Shown one piece after another: positions 48,637 through 56,863 of a DNA stretch of 64,000 nt. Positions within the stretch are counted from its first letter, which is position 1. Each line of letters opens with the position of its first letter. Source of the stretch: SABI01 sp963678555 (GTDB taxonomy: Bacteria; Spirochaetota; Spirochaetia; Sphaerochaetales; Sphaerochaetaceae); contig OY782871.2 in NCBI GenBank assembly GCA_963678555.2, positions 124,001 to 188,000 on the forward strand, written 5' to 3'. The position numbers and the translations under genes were made by a program. Under the pieces are notes generated by a model that saw only the letters and a list, made by a program, of their open reading frames with translations, had not been told where the DNA came from and made no database searches.

Positions 48637-48653
48637 CTCCTCAAACAGGAGAA

Positions 48654-49031
48654 TCAGTCAACCAGCTGAAGTCCGAATTTCTCGAATCTCTCAAAGTCTT
48701 TTCTGTTCTCAGTCGCAAGTGTTGCATTCGAGACCATAGCTGCTGCAGCGATCATCGCATTACCTCTGAGGTCCCGTTTCCTTCCGGTTTCAGTGTACAG
48801 GCGAGAGGCTTCCTGAGCCTGATCCCTGGTCAACGGAACGATTCGGTCTTCAATCAGGGCACTCACCACCAGGATTCCTTCGTTATCTACAGGGCCGCAC
48901 AGAAACTCGTACCAGCAGACAGCTGTGGTGATCAACTCCTCCCCCTCGCTTATCCACTCTGTGATCCTCCTTGATTCCATCGTCTGATCAACCAGAGCTC
49001 GTATGAGGTAGTTTGTATCCAGAAGGATCAT
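48654..49031 (-). CDS. PIN-domain toxin (VapC-like)
   Basis: 125 residues. D5 (MILLDTNYLI) and E42 (CWYEF) are two of the acidic nuclease residues; the third conserved region reads RGNAMIAAAAMVSNATLATENRKDF, with Asn91 where Asp is usual. PIN ribonucleases cleave tRNA, rRNA or mRNA when not bound by antitoxin. Its ATG overlaps the antitoxin stop (ATGA). The Asn91 change may weaken metal binding; this depends on the alignment. Confidence 0.85.
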   Translation of the reverse strand: MILLDTNYLIRALVDQTMESRRITEWISEGEELITTAVCWYEFLCGPVDNEGILVVSALIEDRIVPLTRDQAQEASRLYTETGRKRDLRGNAMIAAAAMVSNATLATENRKDFERFEKFGLQLVD

Positions 49032-49297
49032 AACTCACCTCTCCAATGATTTCTCTCTTTCGCTACCTGCATCAGGTAGGCGTCAGCCTCTGAGGATGAG
49101 ATTCCTTTCTTCTCAACGTATCTCTGCAAGAGCTGTATCTTGTGTTGGGTGCGTTGGTGCAGGTCGCGCTCTGCCTGTTCAACGGCCCTCCGTACGACCT
49201 CTGCCTGGGAGATGTGCAGTATCTCTGATAGTGTCTTCAGCCGCTGAATGGTAATTTCATCGAGGGCGAATGTTGTTCTTCGGTTCATCTGTGCCAT
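49028..49297 (-). CDS. Ribbon-helix-helix antitoxin (VapB/CopG-like)
   Basis: 89 residues from ATG 49297. RRTTFALDEITIQRLKTLSEILHISQAEVVRRAVEQAERDL is a ribbon-helix-helix DNA-binding segment; the C-terminal half (RTQHKIQLLQRYVEKK and so on) would wrap the toxin. ATG 49288 would also keep the strand. Direct repeats ATACCATA at 49296-49303 and 49309-49316 lie at its start and may be the operator. Confidence 0.8.
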   Translation of the reverse strand: MAQMNRRTTFALDEITIQRLKTLSEILHISQAEVVRRAVEQAERDLHQRTQHKIQLLQRYVEKKGISSSEADAYLMQVAKERNHWRGEL

Positions 49298-49316
49298 ACC
49301 ATACCTAGATACCATA
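49296..49316. promoter_or_regulatory. Direct repeats ATACCATA, candidate vapBC operator
   Basis: Two exact 8-bp copies with a 13-bp period at the 5' end of the antitoxin gene, in the position expected for autoregulation. Confidence 0.4.
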
Positions 49317-49362
49317 ATAAAGGCGTCGAGAAGGTGTGATTGATAACATTTCTTTCGTGCCT

Positions 49363-49411
49363 TGCATTCACTTTGTGAATGCATGTACTTTGCGACCTGC
49401 AGCCCTGCAGG
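49363..49411. repeat. Two adjacent hairpin palindromes
   Basis: TGCATTCAC-TTT-GTGAATGCA (49363-49383, 9-bp arms) and CCTGCAG-CC-CTGCAGG (49396-49411, 7-bp arms), 12 bp apart, between the vapBC promoter region and the 3' end of the gene at 49443. They may act as a terminator or a REP-like element; no T-run is seen. Confidence 0.5.
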
Positions 49412-49442
49412 CCTTAACGAAAGACGCATGTTCACCAGCCGC

Positions 49443-50303
49443 TCATACTCTCTTCAGCAGTTCCATCGTCTTATGTGCATAGGTGAGGTAGGTATCCCGC
49501 ATCGTCTCTTCATTTCCTGTACTTCCTGTGTGAATCTGTACGCTCATGTGAGGCTCTATCGAGTACATGCCGGTATACCCGCCTGCTTCCAGGTCCCTGA
49601 TGATGGGAAGGACCTCGCATTCACCTTCTGAGGGATAGCAGTGAATGATCTTTCCCTCACTGTCACGGTCACGGTAACAGTCCTTGATATGCACATGTGC
49701 GATGCGCTCTCTCGCGTGACGATAAAAGTCCCATACAGACTGTGGAGGCAGGCCGTGAGCAAGGGGGTTCCCGGTGTCAAAGACCACCTGAAGGGCAGGG
49801 GCGTCTATCTCCTCGAGGAAGATGCGCAGGTGTTCCGGACTGGCAGAGGCCCATCCGTCACAGTTCTCAAGGAGGAGGACGATTCCCTCTCCGTGTGCCA
49901 TGCGGGTCAGTTCCTTCATTCTCCTGAGGGCCTCCTGTTTCCACGCATCTTCTTCGGCATCCCCCCTGGTGTAGCTCATGACCCTCAGGTATTTCGTCCC
50001 CAGGCGATGCATACGGCCGGCGGAGCGCTTCAGGTCGTCAGTGTCCAGGGAGAAATCCCCCGTGACCGCACGTGCCCAGTTCGCGATCGATGAGCCGAAG
50101 GAGATGACCGAGAACTGTGTTTCCTCGACAGCCTCGGCGACTGTGACGAACTTCTCATCCGGCATCTCACACACATTCATCCCGTCAACGGAGCGCAGCT
50201 CGATACTCTTCCATCCCAGCATCTGATGGAGAGAAAGCTGATCCTCTATCGTCCTCGCCCCTTCATCCGCTATCCCGGTGATTCTCTTTCTCAGATTGTT
50301 CAT
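49443..50303 (-). CDS. Sugar phosphate isomerase/epimerase family protein (TIM barrel)
   Basis: 286 residues. Xylose-isomerase-like barrel: WKSIELRSVDGMNV, IVLLLENCDGWA (Glu ligand), LQVVFDTGNPLAHG (Asp), IAHVHIKDCY (His) and MYSIEPHMS (Glu). It follows a medium-chain dehydrogenase gene with a 4-nt ATGA overlap and is the last gene of the ABC/GH31 operon. Dehydrogenase plus TIM-barrel partners occur in pathways that oxidise a sugar to a keto form and then isomerise or cleave it. Confidence 0.82.
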   Translation of the reverse strand: MNNLRKRITGIADEGARTIEDQLSLHQMLGWKSIELRSVDGMNVCEMPDEKFVTVAEAVEETQFSVISFGSSIANWARAVTGDFSLDTDDLKRSAGRMHRLGTKYLRVMSYTRGDAEEDAWKQEALRRMKELTRMAHGEGIVLLLENCDGWASASPEHLRIFLEEIDAPALQVVFDTGNPLAHGLPPQSVWDFYRHARERIAHVHIKDCYRDRDSEGKIIHCYPSEGECEVLPIIRDLEAGGYTGMYSIEPHMSVQIHTGSTGNEETMRDTYLTYAHKTMELLKRV

Positions 50304-51238
50304 CGTTCACTCCAGTGGACGAGTACTCCCGTGTACTCACCCGGATTCTGTAACAGCTGTTCATACGTCGCTGCGATCTGTTCAGGTGCTATCCTGTGGG
50401 TGATAAGAGGTTTCACGATGAGCTTGCTGCCTGAAAGCCTGTCAATGCTCTGTGAAAGGATCTCCCTCACCTTGTCTCCCTGTATCGTCTCATGAGCCCC
50501 GCTGATCGTCACGAGGTTCCTGTGAACGTGCTTGTACAGGTTGATATCCACCGTACCGCGAGTCGAACCGAGGAGGATCAGCTGTCCGCGCCGGTTCAGC
50601 CTCCGCAAGGCGGCATTGACGACAGCAGGGGAGCCGGTAGCCTCCACGATGGTATCATAGGTCGTCTCATCTGCTAGCTCGGTATCGAGGGCGCACTCCT
50701 GCGCCATCTGGAGCCGTTTCCGGTTGATATCGGTGATCCTGACATCCTCATGCTCTGCGGAAAACCACTGGGCGGCAAGATTGCCGACGATACCCGCACC
50801 GTAGACAAGAACTCTGCCGGCTGGCCTTGCAGCAGCGAGGAGGGCACTGTAGGCGATCTGTGCGAAGCGGCTGAATACGGCAGTCTCAGGATCGAGTACG
50901 TCAGGGACAGGGCAGTAGGTGCTTGATGAGTCCACCACGGTATAATCGGCATGGGGTCCATAATGCATTACCTGTTGACCTTCCTTGAGCAACGTGTTCC
51001 TGCTGTCGATCACGATGCCGACACTGGCGTAACCGGCTGCGATCGGGTAGCGGGCCCAGGAAATCTCCGGGTCGTCAAAGCCGACATGGGTTCTCGTGTA
51101 TAATGCCAGTTCAGTTCCCGGACTGAGAAGGCTTACCTGGTTTTTCACCAGGGCCTGTCCTTCTTTCAAAGCAGGAATTTCATGACTGATGAATTCAGCT
51201 GTACGCTGTGATGTGAAGGTGAGCACCTGTACGTTCAT
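50300..51238 (-). CDS. Medium-chain dehydrogenase/reductase without structural zinc site
   Basis: 312 residues, shorter than classical zinc alcohol dehydrogenases. It has the GroES-like N-domain (LLSPGTELALYTRTH, GYASVGIVI) and a Rossmann domain (VLVYGAGIVGNLAAQWF, DTIVEATGSPAVVNAAL). The four-cysteine structural zinc cluster and the catalytic Cys are absent, as in the BchC/threonine-dehydrogenase-like subgroup. It may oxidise a sugar released by the GH31 enzyme. Overlaps the TIM-barrel gene. Confidence 0.85.
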   Translation of the reverse strand: MNVQVLTFTSQRTAEFISHEIPALKEGQALVKNQVSLLSPGTELALYTRTHVGFDDPEISWARYPIAAGYASVGIVIDSRNTLLKEGQQVMHYGPHADYTVVDSSSTYCPVPDVLDPETAVFSRFAQIAYSALLAAARPAGRVLVYGAGIVGNLAAQWFSAEHEDVRITDINRKRLQMAQECALDTELADETTYDTIVEATGSPAVVNAALRRLNRRGQLILLGSTRGTVDINLYKHVHRNLVTISGAHETIQGDKVREILSQSIDRLSGSKLIVKPLITHRIAPEQIAATYEQLLQNPGEYTGVLVHWSER

Positions 51239-51253
51239 GGTCGTGGTTCCTCC

Positions 51254-53659
51254 TCAATGGGTGTAGGACCCGTGAATATCGAGTGATATCTCGGTGAAAT
51301 CTGCTGTGTAGGGTATCTCCGTCGTACCCGTTTCGGCGGCAAAGGCAAACCCGTCGGGAAGGGTTATTTTCAGCCTGCGGCCGGGCGACTCAGGTGCCCA
51401 GGTGCCTCCGTCAGTCCGTCTGAGCAGAAGTGTACAATGTCCTTCTCCGCAGCGTGTCAGTCGCACTTCAAGTATCCTGTAGGCACGGTGAGTCAGGATC
51501 GACTCACCATCATCCTCAAAGATCTCAGTCGAGTAGACCTGTTCCCTCTCTGTATCCTGATCGGCAGGAGGGTAGATATCAAGTACGGGGTGTTCGACCC
51601 ACCCGTTGAAATGGAGAAGCTTCTGCGAGCTGCGAATGACCGCCGAGGGAGATTTCACCAGATACCGGGCTCTGTCCTCCCGTACAGCTGCAGTGAACAC
51701 ATCACCTCCCGGTATCACCTGCTTCTGATCGGGGTCGTACCAGTATGTTCCCTTCGGAAGGTGCTGGCTCACCTCACTCACCCCTTCTGTCACGACAGGG
51801 AGGACGAGGATCGCATCTCCGTACTGGTATGCGCTGTCCGTGCTGCTGAGCTCGCTGTCATGGGGATACTCCAGGCACAGCAGGCGCTGGAGAGGGAGGC
51901 CGCTTGTATGGGCCTGGTATGCCTGAGCATAGGTGTAGGGGAGGAATTCATAGTGCTGGTGGACGAGAGACAGATACGAGTCGAACAGTTCGGGGTACGA
52001 CCACAGCTCGGTCGGTTCTCCGTGAGGGTTCCAGGAGTGGATGACAAACCTCGGCTGGAAGACTGCAGACTGGCACCAGAAGAGGAACTGGAGTGCATCA
52101 GGCTGCTCTCCAAAGAACCCCCCGATATCATGCCCGAAGTAGGGAAGGCCGCTGAGACCCATCGAGGAGCCCATCAGAAGGTTGACCCGGAGGCTCTCCC
52201 AGTCACTCCTGTTGTCTCCGCTCCAGGTGCGGGCATAGCGCTGGATTCCGATTCCCCCCGAGCGTGTGATCACCCATGGACGTGTGTCGGGCTTCCTCTC
52301 CATCAGCCGTTCATAGGAGGCTTGTGCCATTCTAAGGGCCATGGTCGAGCGGTAGGGATAGACAGGTACGGAAGAGTCCTCGATCTCATATTCGTTGTTG
52401 TCGTTCCAGACCCCGTCCACATGAGATTGAAGCAGGAAGGAATCGAGTTCTTCCTTCCATCGCCTGGTTGCCTCAGGACTGCTGAAGTCCCACAGAGAGG
52501 CATTCAGTCCCCAGTAGAACTCGCTGTACGGGAGTCCGTCCTCATCACAGATGAGGTTTCCCTCACGTGCGAACTGGTCGTACCGGGGGTGATCAATGAG
52601 TATTCCCGGCTTGATATTGCACGCAATATGGTAGCCCCGGTTCCTGATGTCCGATATGAACTCTTCAGGGTCGGGAAATTTCTCTGTGTTCCAGATGAAG
52701 GTGTGACGATGGCCGTTCGAGGCCTTGTAATACCCGCTTGAGAAGTAGATCCCTTCACAGGGGATGTTCTTTTCCTCAATGGTCCTGAAATAGGTATGCA
52801 CTCGCTGCATCGCATCGGCAGGTTCGACATAGTCCATGGAGGAGCCGAGAAAGCCGAAGGTGAAGGCAGGAGGGAGTGCGGGACGTCCTGTGAGACGGGT
52901 GTAGCCGTCAAGGATCTGCCGGTAGGAGTTGCCGGTGATCAGAAGATAGCGGTAGGGACCGTTTCTCAGACCGAAGGAGTAGAAGTAGGAGCTTTCCACA
53001 CCGAAATCGGCATGGGTCACATCGCTCGCCATGATCGCTATTCCTACCCAGATATCACGTTCCGGGTTCCATTTGATGATAAAAGGGATGGATTTGTACA
53101 AGGGGTCGTTTACCTCTCCGCGGTAGCCCAGGGCATCCCTGCTGTTGAGAAGGAACCGTCTTCCCCGTCTGTCAGGGTCTCCACCTTTGTCACCCAGACC
53201 GAAGAAGCGGTCGCCCTCCTCAAGGGGAAAATTGAACTGTCCCTGAACGTGGCGGGGAGGTGCACCGTGGACCCTGACAGGATAGCGGGGAACGACCGTG
53301 TCGCTCGTGCCGATCGCGCCTCCATGGATACGTACCCCGTTTCTGTCGACGCTGAGTGTTCCGGTTATCGTATCCACTGTCAGGGTGACATCCCCATCCT
53401 GTGCACTCACCTTCCCGTTCTCTTGCCTGACCGTGAACTCTCGGGGGATTCTTTGGAACGCACTGTCATAGAGAAGGGCAGAAGCATCCTCAATGTCCGG
53501 TTGAACCGGGTAGGCGGTGAAATCGTAGCGTACCTCATAGATACCCTGATCGAAGGCTCTGATGCTCAGGGATGCGCTCTCACCGTCAAAGTGAAGCTCC
53601 CCCCTGTGTGCATCCGTATCTGCTCTGTAGTCAAGGTATGCCGGTGCCCGTTTTATCAT
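51254..53659 (-). CDS. GH31 family alpha-glycosidase
   Basis: 801 residues. An N-terminal beta domain (1-240), the (beta/alpha)8 barrel (about 260-600) and C-terminal beta domains. The nucleophile is D420 in DGVWNDNNEYEI and the acid/base is D482 in TWSGDNRSDW; GLGDKGG in the N-domain is also typical. GH31 includes alpha-glucosidase, alpha-xylosidase and others; the NDNNEYE form fits the alpha-glucosidase-like branch. It has no signal peptide, so it acts on imported oligosaccharides. ATG 53659 overlaps the permease stop (ATGA); upstream in-frame starts would run into the permease gene. Confidence 0.93.
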   Translation of the reverse strand: MIKRAPAYLDYRADTDAHRGELHFDGESASLSIRAFDQGIYEVRYDFTAYPVQPDIEDASALLYDSAFQRIPREFTVRQENGKVSAQDGDVTLTVDTITGTLSVDRNGVRIHGGAIGTSDTVVPRYPVRVHGAPPRHVQGQFNFPLEEGDRFFGLGDKGGDPDRRGRRFLLNSRDALGYRGEVNDPLYKSIPFIIKWNPERDIWVGIAIMASDVTHADFGVESSYFYSFGLRNGPYRYLLITGNSYRQILDGYTRLTGRPALPPAFTFGFLGSSMDYVEPADAMQRVHTYFRTIEEKNIPCEGIYFSSGYYKASNGHRHTFIWNTEKFPDPEEFISDIRNRGYHIACNIKPGILIDHPRYDQFAREGNLICDEDGLPYSEFYWGLNASLWDFSSPEATRRWKEELDSFLLQSHVDGVWNDNNEYEIEDSSVPVYPYRSTMALRMAQASYERLMERKPDTRPWVITRSGGIGIQRYARTWSGDNRSDWESLRVNLLMGSSMGLSGLPYFGHDIGGFFGEQPDALQFLFWCQSAVFQPRFVIHSWNPHGEPTELWSYPELFDSYLSLVHQHYEFLPYTYAQAYQAHTSGLPLQRLLCLEYPHDSELSSTDSAYQYGDAILVLPVVTEGVSEVSQHLPKGTYWYDPDQKQVIPGGDVFTAAVREDRARYLVKSPSAVIRSSQKLLHFNGWVEHPVLDIYPPADQDTEREQVYSTEIFEDDGESILTHRAYRILEVRLTRCGEGHCTLLLRRTDGGTWAPESPGRRLKITLPDGFAFAAETGTTEIPYTADFTEISLDIHGSYTH

Positions 53660-54474
53660 CCCTTTACTCCTCCTGCTGTCAGTCCCTTGATGAAGTACCT
53701 CTGGAAAAGGAGGAAGACGAGTATCATGGGAAGGATCGCTATGACGGTCATCGAAAGCAGTGATGACCAGTCGATATTGTACTGTCCGACGAAATTGCTC
53801 AGTGCCAGCTGGAGTGTGTACTTGCTCTGCCGGCTTATGACGATGAACGGCCACAGGAAGTCGTTCCACCTCCACATGAACGAGAATATCGCGATGGTTG
53901 CTATGATTGGTTTTGCCAGCGGCATAATGATCCTGATGAAGATATACCCCTCTGATGCCCCGTCGATGCGGGCCGACTCTATGAGGGAATTGGGAATCGT
54001 CATCATGTACTGGCGGGCGAGGAAGATCCCCGTCGGAGTAGCTGCAGGGGGTATGATGATACCCCAGAGAGTGTTGAGAAGCCCGAGATTCTTCTCGAGA
54101 AGGAAGATCGGCACCATGATAACCTGCAGAGGTATCATCAGTGTGGCTATCATCATGTAGAAGATGATATCACGGCCGGGGAAGATGAACTTGCTGAGGG
54201 CATAGCCTGCCATCGTGTTGATCAGCACAGTGATGAGGGTCGACACGACAGCTACGAAACTGCTGTTGCTGAAAAAGCGGATGAAGTTTCCGCTGTTCAG
54301 CGCTTCACGGTAGTTATCAAGAGTCGCCCGTGCTGGAAGGAAGGTCAGCGGGTAGGTGAACAGTTCTCCCTGCGTCTTCAGGGAACTGATGAAGATCCAC
54401 AGGACGGGAAAGAAGAAGATGAAGGTGAGCAGGATGAACAGCGTATATCGGAGTGCGTAGCGCGGCCTATTCAT
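53656..54474 (-). CDS. Carbohydrate ABC transporter permease (MalG/UgpE-like)
   Basis: 272 residues with six helices. EAA loop SLIESARIDGASEGYIFIRIIMP, N-terminal LFILLTFIFFFPVLWIFISSLKT. Second permease of a CUT1 importer; overlaps the first permease by 8 nt. Confidence 0.93.
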   Translation of the reverse strand: MNRPRYALRYTLFILLTFIFFFPVLWIFISSLKTQGELFTYPLTFLPARATLDNYREALNSGNFIRFFSNSSFVAVVSTLITVLINTMAGYALSKFIFPGRDIIFYMMIATLMIPLQVIMVPIFLLEKNLGLLNTLWGIIIPPAATPTGIFLARQYMMTIPNSLIESARIDGASEGYIFIRIIMPLAKPIIATIAIFSFMWRWNDFLWPFIVISRQSKYTLQLALSNFVGQYNIDWSSLLSMTVIAILPMILVFLLFQRYFIKGLTAGGVKG

Positions 54475-55357
54475 TGGTATACTCCTTGTTGTTCATTCTG
54501 AACTGGAATACGGTGAGCACCCCGATGGTGATCATCAGGACAACGGCCATCGCCGAGGCGTATCCGAGTCTGTCCTGCTCGAATGCCACCTGGTAGATAT
54601 TCTGCACCAGCAGCTTCGTTGCCGTGCCCGGTCCTCCCTTGGTCAGGGTGAAGATCAGTTCGAAGGCCTTGAAGGAATTGATCGTCGCCAGAACGATCAC
54701 CACGAGCATCGTGGGACGGATCAGGGGAAGCTTGATGTTCCAGAAGATCTGAGCCTTTGATGCACCGTCAATCGCGGCAGCATCATACAGCTCTTCTGGG
54801 ATAGCCTGCAGGCCTCCGATGAACATCACCATATAGAACCCCGTCATGTTCCATACGGTGATGAATATCAATGAGATATTCGCTGTGAGCGGAGTCGTCA
54901 GCCAGGGGACCGCATCGCTTCCCATACGGGTGAGGGCGTAGTTGAGGATCCCAAGCTGATCGCCGAGTATCCAGCGCCAGATGATGCCGACGATGATGAG
55001 AGAGAGCATCGTGGGGAGGTAGAAAAAACCGCGGAACACGGCTACTCCTCCTATGTTGTCAGAGGCGATGAGAGCAATGGCAAGAGCACTGATCGTGAGC
55101 AGAGGGACAACGAAAAGGACGTATCGAAGGGTGTTGAAGAAGGTTCTCCAGAACATCGTGTCAGCGAAGACTTCCTTGAAGTTTGCCAGACCGATGTAGG
55201 CCCTGTCGCCCAGGATCCCCCACTCATACACGCTGAGGCGGAGTCCGGAAACTGCCGGCAGGATGATGAACAGAGAGAATATCACCAGATTCGGTAAGAG
55301 AAACAGAAGTGGGGCTCTGGTCTGTTCAAAGGACCCCTTCAATGCCTTTCGCTTCAT
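54467..55357 (-). CDS. Carbohydrate ABC transporter permease (MalF/UgpA-like)
   Basis: 296 residues with six helices. APLLFLLPNLVIFSLFIILPAVSGLRLSVYEW at the start and EAA loop ELYDAAAIDGASKAQIFWNIKLP. It lies 100 bp after the binding-protein gene with a strong hairpin in between. No ATPase gene is in the operon. Confidence 0.93.
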   Translation of the reverse strand: MKRKALKGSFEQTRAPLLFLLPNLVIFSLFIILPAVSGLRLSVYEWGILGDRAYIGLANFKEVFADTMFWRTFFNTLRYVLFVVPLLTISALAIALIASDNIGGVAVFRGFFYLPTMLSLIIVGIIWRWILGDQLGILNYALTRMGSDAVPWLTTPLTANISLIFITVWNMTGFYMVMFIGGLQAIPEELYDAAAIDGASKAQIFWNIKLPLIRPTMLVVIVLATINSFKAFELIFTLTKGGPGTATKLLVQNIYQVAFEQDRLGYASAMAVVLMITIGVLTVFQFRMNNKEYTNE

Positions 55358-55406
55358 AACGTCTCCTCAAGCGGTCAGTCTGCATATCAGTATACACGGT
55401 ACATGT

Positions 55407-55429
55407 GCGGGGAACAGTCCGTTCCCCGC
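55407..55429 (-). terminator. Hairpin between binding-protein and permease genes
   Basis: GCGGGGAAC, 5-nt loop, GTTCCCCGC: a perfect 9-bp stem without T-run. Such hairpins protect the 3' end of the binding-protein mRNA and reduce downstream expression. Confidence 0.6.
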
Positions 55430-55457
55430 AGGTTTAAATCTGAGAGATGGCAAGGGA

Positions 55458-56708
55458 TCAGAAATACTTGTTCCCTTCGTTCTGGATGTTGCGTGCAACC
55501 TGTTCCATCGAAATGTTCTCCAGGAGACCTTCAACGATCTGTTCCCTGATGTAGGAGTAGATCTTGTTGAGGTCGGGGCTCTTCCAGTCTTCTGCCGTGA
55601 TCGCCGGAGTGACGCTCAGGTCGCTTGCCAGCGCATTGAAGTCATCCGAGCGTGAGGCGTACTCGATCGTTATATCGGTTCTTCCGCTGAGATTGAAGGT
55701 GTCTCTGCAGTACATTGCGTTGTGTTCGGGGTCGCTGAATGCGAGCAGCAGATCGAGTGCTGCCTGTTCATTCTCTGCTCCCTTGAAACTCGCGATGAAC
55801 TTACCGCCTGCGACTGAGCTTCTGATCTTTCTCTTCGGCATCTGAACTGCGGCCCACTCAAAATCAGTTATCTCCTTTGCATAGGCATTGATCAGCCATG
55901 AACCGCCGATGTGAGAGGCGACCAGGCCTGCCTGGAACAGTTCCTGAGGATTCTCGAAGCCCATCCATACCGACGGTGGGATCAGGTCATCATCATGCAG
56001 CTTCTTGAAGAACGTGAGTGCATCAAGCGTTTCGGGAGTATTGAAGTTCATAGCAGTCTCGTCCTCGTTGAGGAACCTTCCTCCTGCCTGGTAGAGAATC
56101 GTCGACCAGCGGTGAGGACTGAAGTCGTACCCCAGTGCGTAGTTGAGACCGGGGTTTCCTTTCTTTACCTGCTGCATGGCATCGTACCAGTCATCCCAGT
56201 CCCAGGTCTTCGACAGCTCTCTGATGTCGATACCGGCATTCTCGAACAGGTCCACATTGACGATCATACCGTTGGCGGTCGCCTCGGTGGGCAGTGCGAG
56301 GATCGAACCGTCCGGATGGGTTGCGAAGGCCAGTGAAGCAGGAGAGAAGCCTTCCAGAACCTTGTCCAGGTTTTCGACATTTCCGTTCAGAGGCAGCAGC
56401 TCGTTGACGAACATGGCCACATGGTTGTTGGTGACACGGGCGAGATCGGGGGGATTCCCTCCGGCGATCATCAGCTTCAGACGTTTCTCATAGTCACCGA
56501 AGGGGACGAGCTGGAGATCTACCTCGACATTCGGGTTCTCTTCAAGATAGTCCTGTATCGTGTTCATAAAGACGTCTGATTCATTCGCGTCATTGAACCA
56601 CAGCACGCTGAGTGTGACATCCTCAGCTGCCGACTCCTGTGCACCTGCAGCCCAGAGGGCACCTGTCAGGACGAGCCCTAGAACTAAGAGCATCATCAGT
56701 TTTTTCAT
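55458..56708 (-). CDS. Carbohydrate ABC transporter substrate-binding protein
   Basis: 416 residues with signal peptide MKKLMMLLVLGLVLTGALWA followed by AGAQE. Family 1 binding-protein features: LSVLWFNDANESDVFMNTI, YEKRLKLMIAGGNPPDLARV, DGSILALPTEATANGMIVN. Probably binds an alpha-linked oligosaccharide that the GH31 enzyme cleaves. First gene of the operon; promoter and operator lie at 56758-56813. Confidence 0.93.
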   Translation of the reverse strand: MKKLMMLLVLGLVLTGALWAAGAQESAAEDVTLSVLWFNDANESDVFMNTIQDYLEENPNVEVDLQLVPFGDYEKRLKLMIAGGNPPDLARVTNNHVAMFVNELLPLNGNVENLDKVLEGFSPASLAFATHPDGSILALPTEATANGMIVNVDLFENAGIDIRELSKTWDWDDWYDAMQQVKKGNPGLNYALGYDFSPHRWSTILYQAGGRFLNEDETAMNFNTPETLDALTFFKKLHDDDLIPPSVWMGFENPQELFQAGLVASHIGGSWLINAYAKEITDFEWAAVQMPKRKIRSSVAGGKFIASFKGAENEQAALDLLLAFSDPEHNAMYCRDTFNLSGRTDITIEYASRSDDFNALASDLSVTPAITAEDWKSPDLNKIYSYIREQIVEGLLENISMEQVARNIQNEGNKYF

Positions 56709-56757
56709 AACCTTTCCTCCTTGTTAGAAAGTAATCAATTCAGTTGAGATACTGCCC

Positions 56758-56786
56758 ATCTTAGAGCCGGATATTCCTGCTGTCAA
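56758..56786 (-). promoter_or_regulatory. Promoter of the ABC/GH31 operon
   Basis: Minus-strand TTGACA (56786-56781), 17-bp spacer, TAAGAT (56763-56758). The LacI operator lies 5 to 27 bp upstream of its -35. Confidence 0.65.
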
Positions 56787-56791
56787 GAAAA

Positions 56792-56813
56792 ATCATCAAA
56801 ACGTTTTGACGAT
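56792..56813. promoter_or_regulatory. LacI-type operator in the divergent region
   Basis: TCAAAACGTTTTGA (56796-56809) is a perfect 14-bp palindrome with central CG, extended to 22 bp (ATCATC .. GACGAT) with a single mismatched pair. It lies between the ABC operon and the LacI gene and should be the binding site of that regulator. Confidence 0.8.
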
Positions 56814-56829
56814 AGAAAGAACTTTATGC

Positions 56830-56858
56830 TTGTGTTTTCAGAGGATTCGTACTATAAC
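56830..56858 (+). promoter_or_regulatory. Promoter of the LacI gene at 56864
   Basis: TTGTGT (56830-56835), 17-bp spacer, TATAAC (56853-56858). The predicted transcript start falls on the ATG at 56864 or 1-2 nt from it, so the mRNA may be leaderless; no Shine-Dalgarno sequence is seen. Confidence 0.45.
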
Positions 56859-56863
56859 AGGGC

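Noticed and set aside
49350..49362. Third copy of the island border repeat (TTTCTTTCGTGC)
   Set aside because: Only 12 bases match and no island lies next to it; chance similarity is likely in a 64-kb window.
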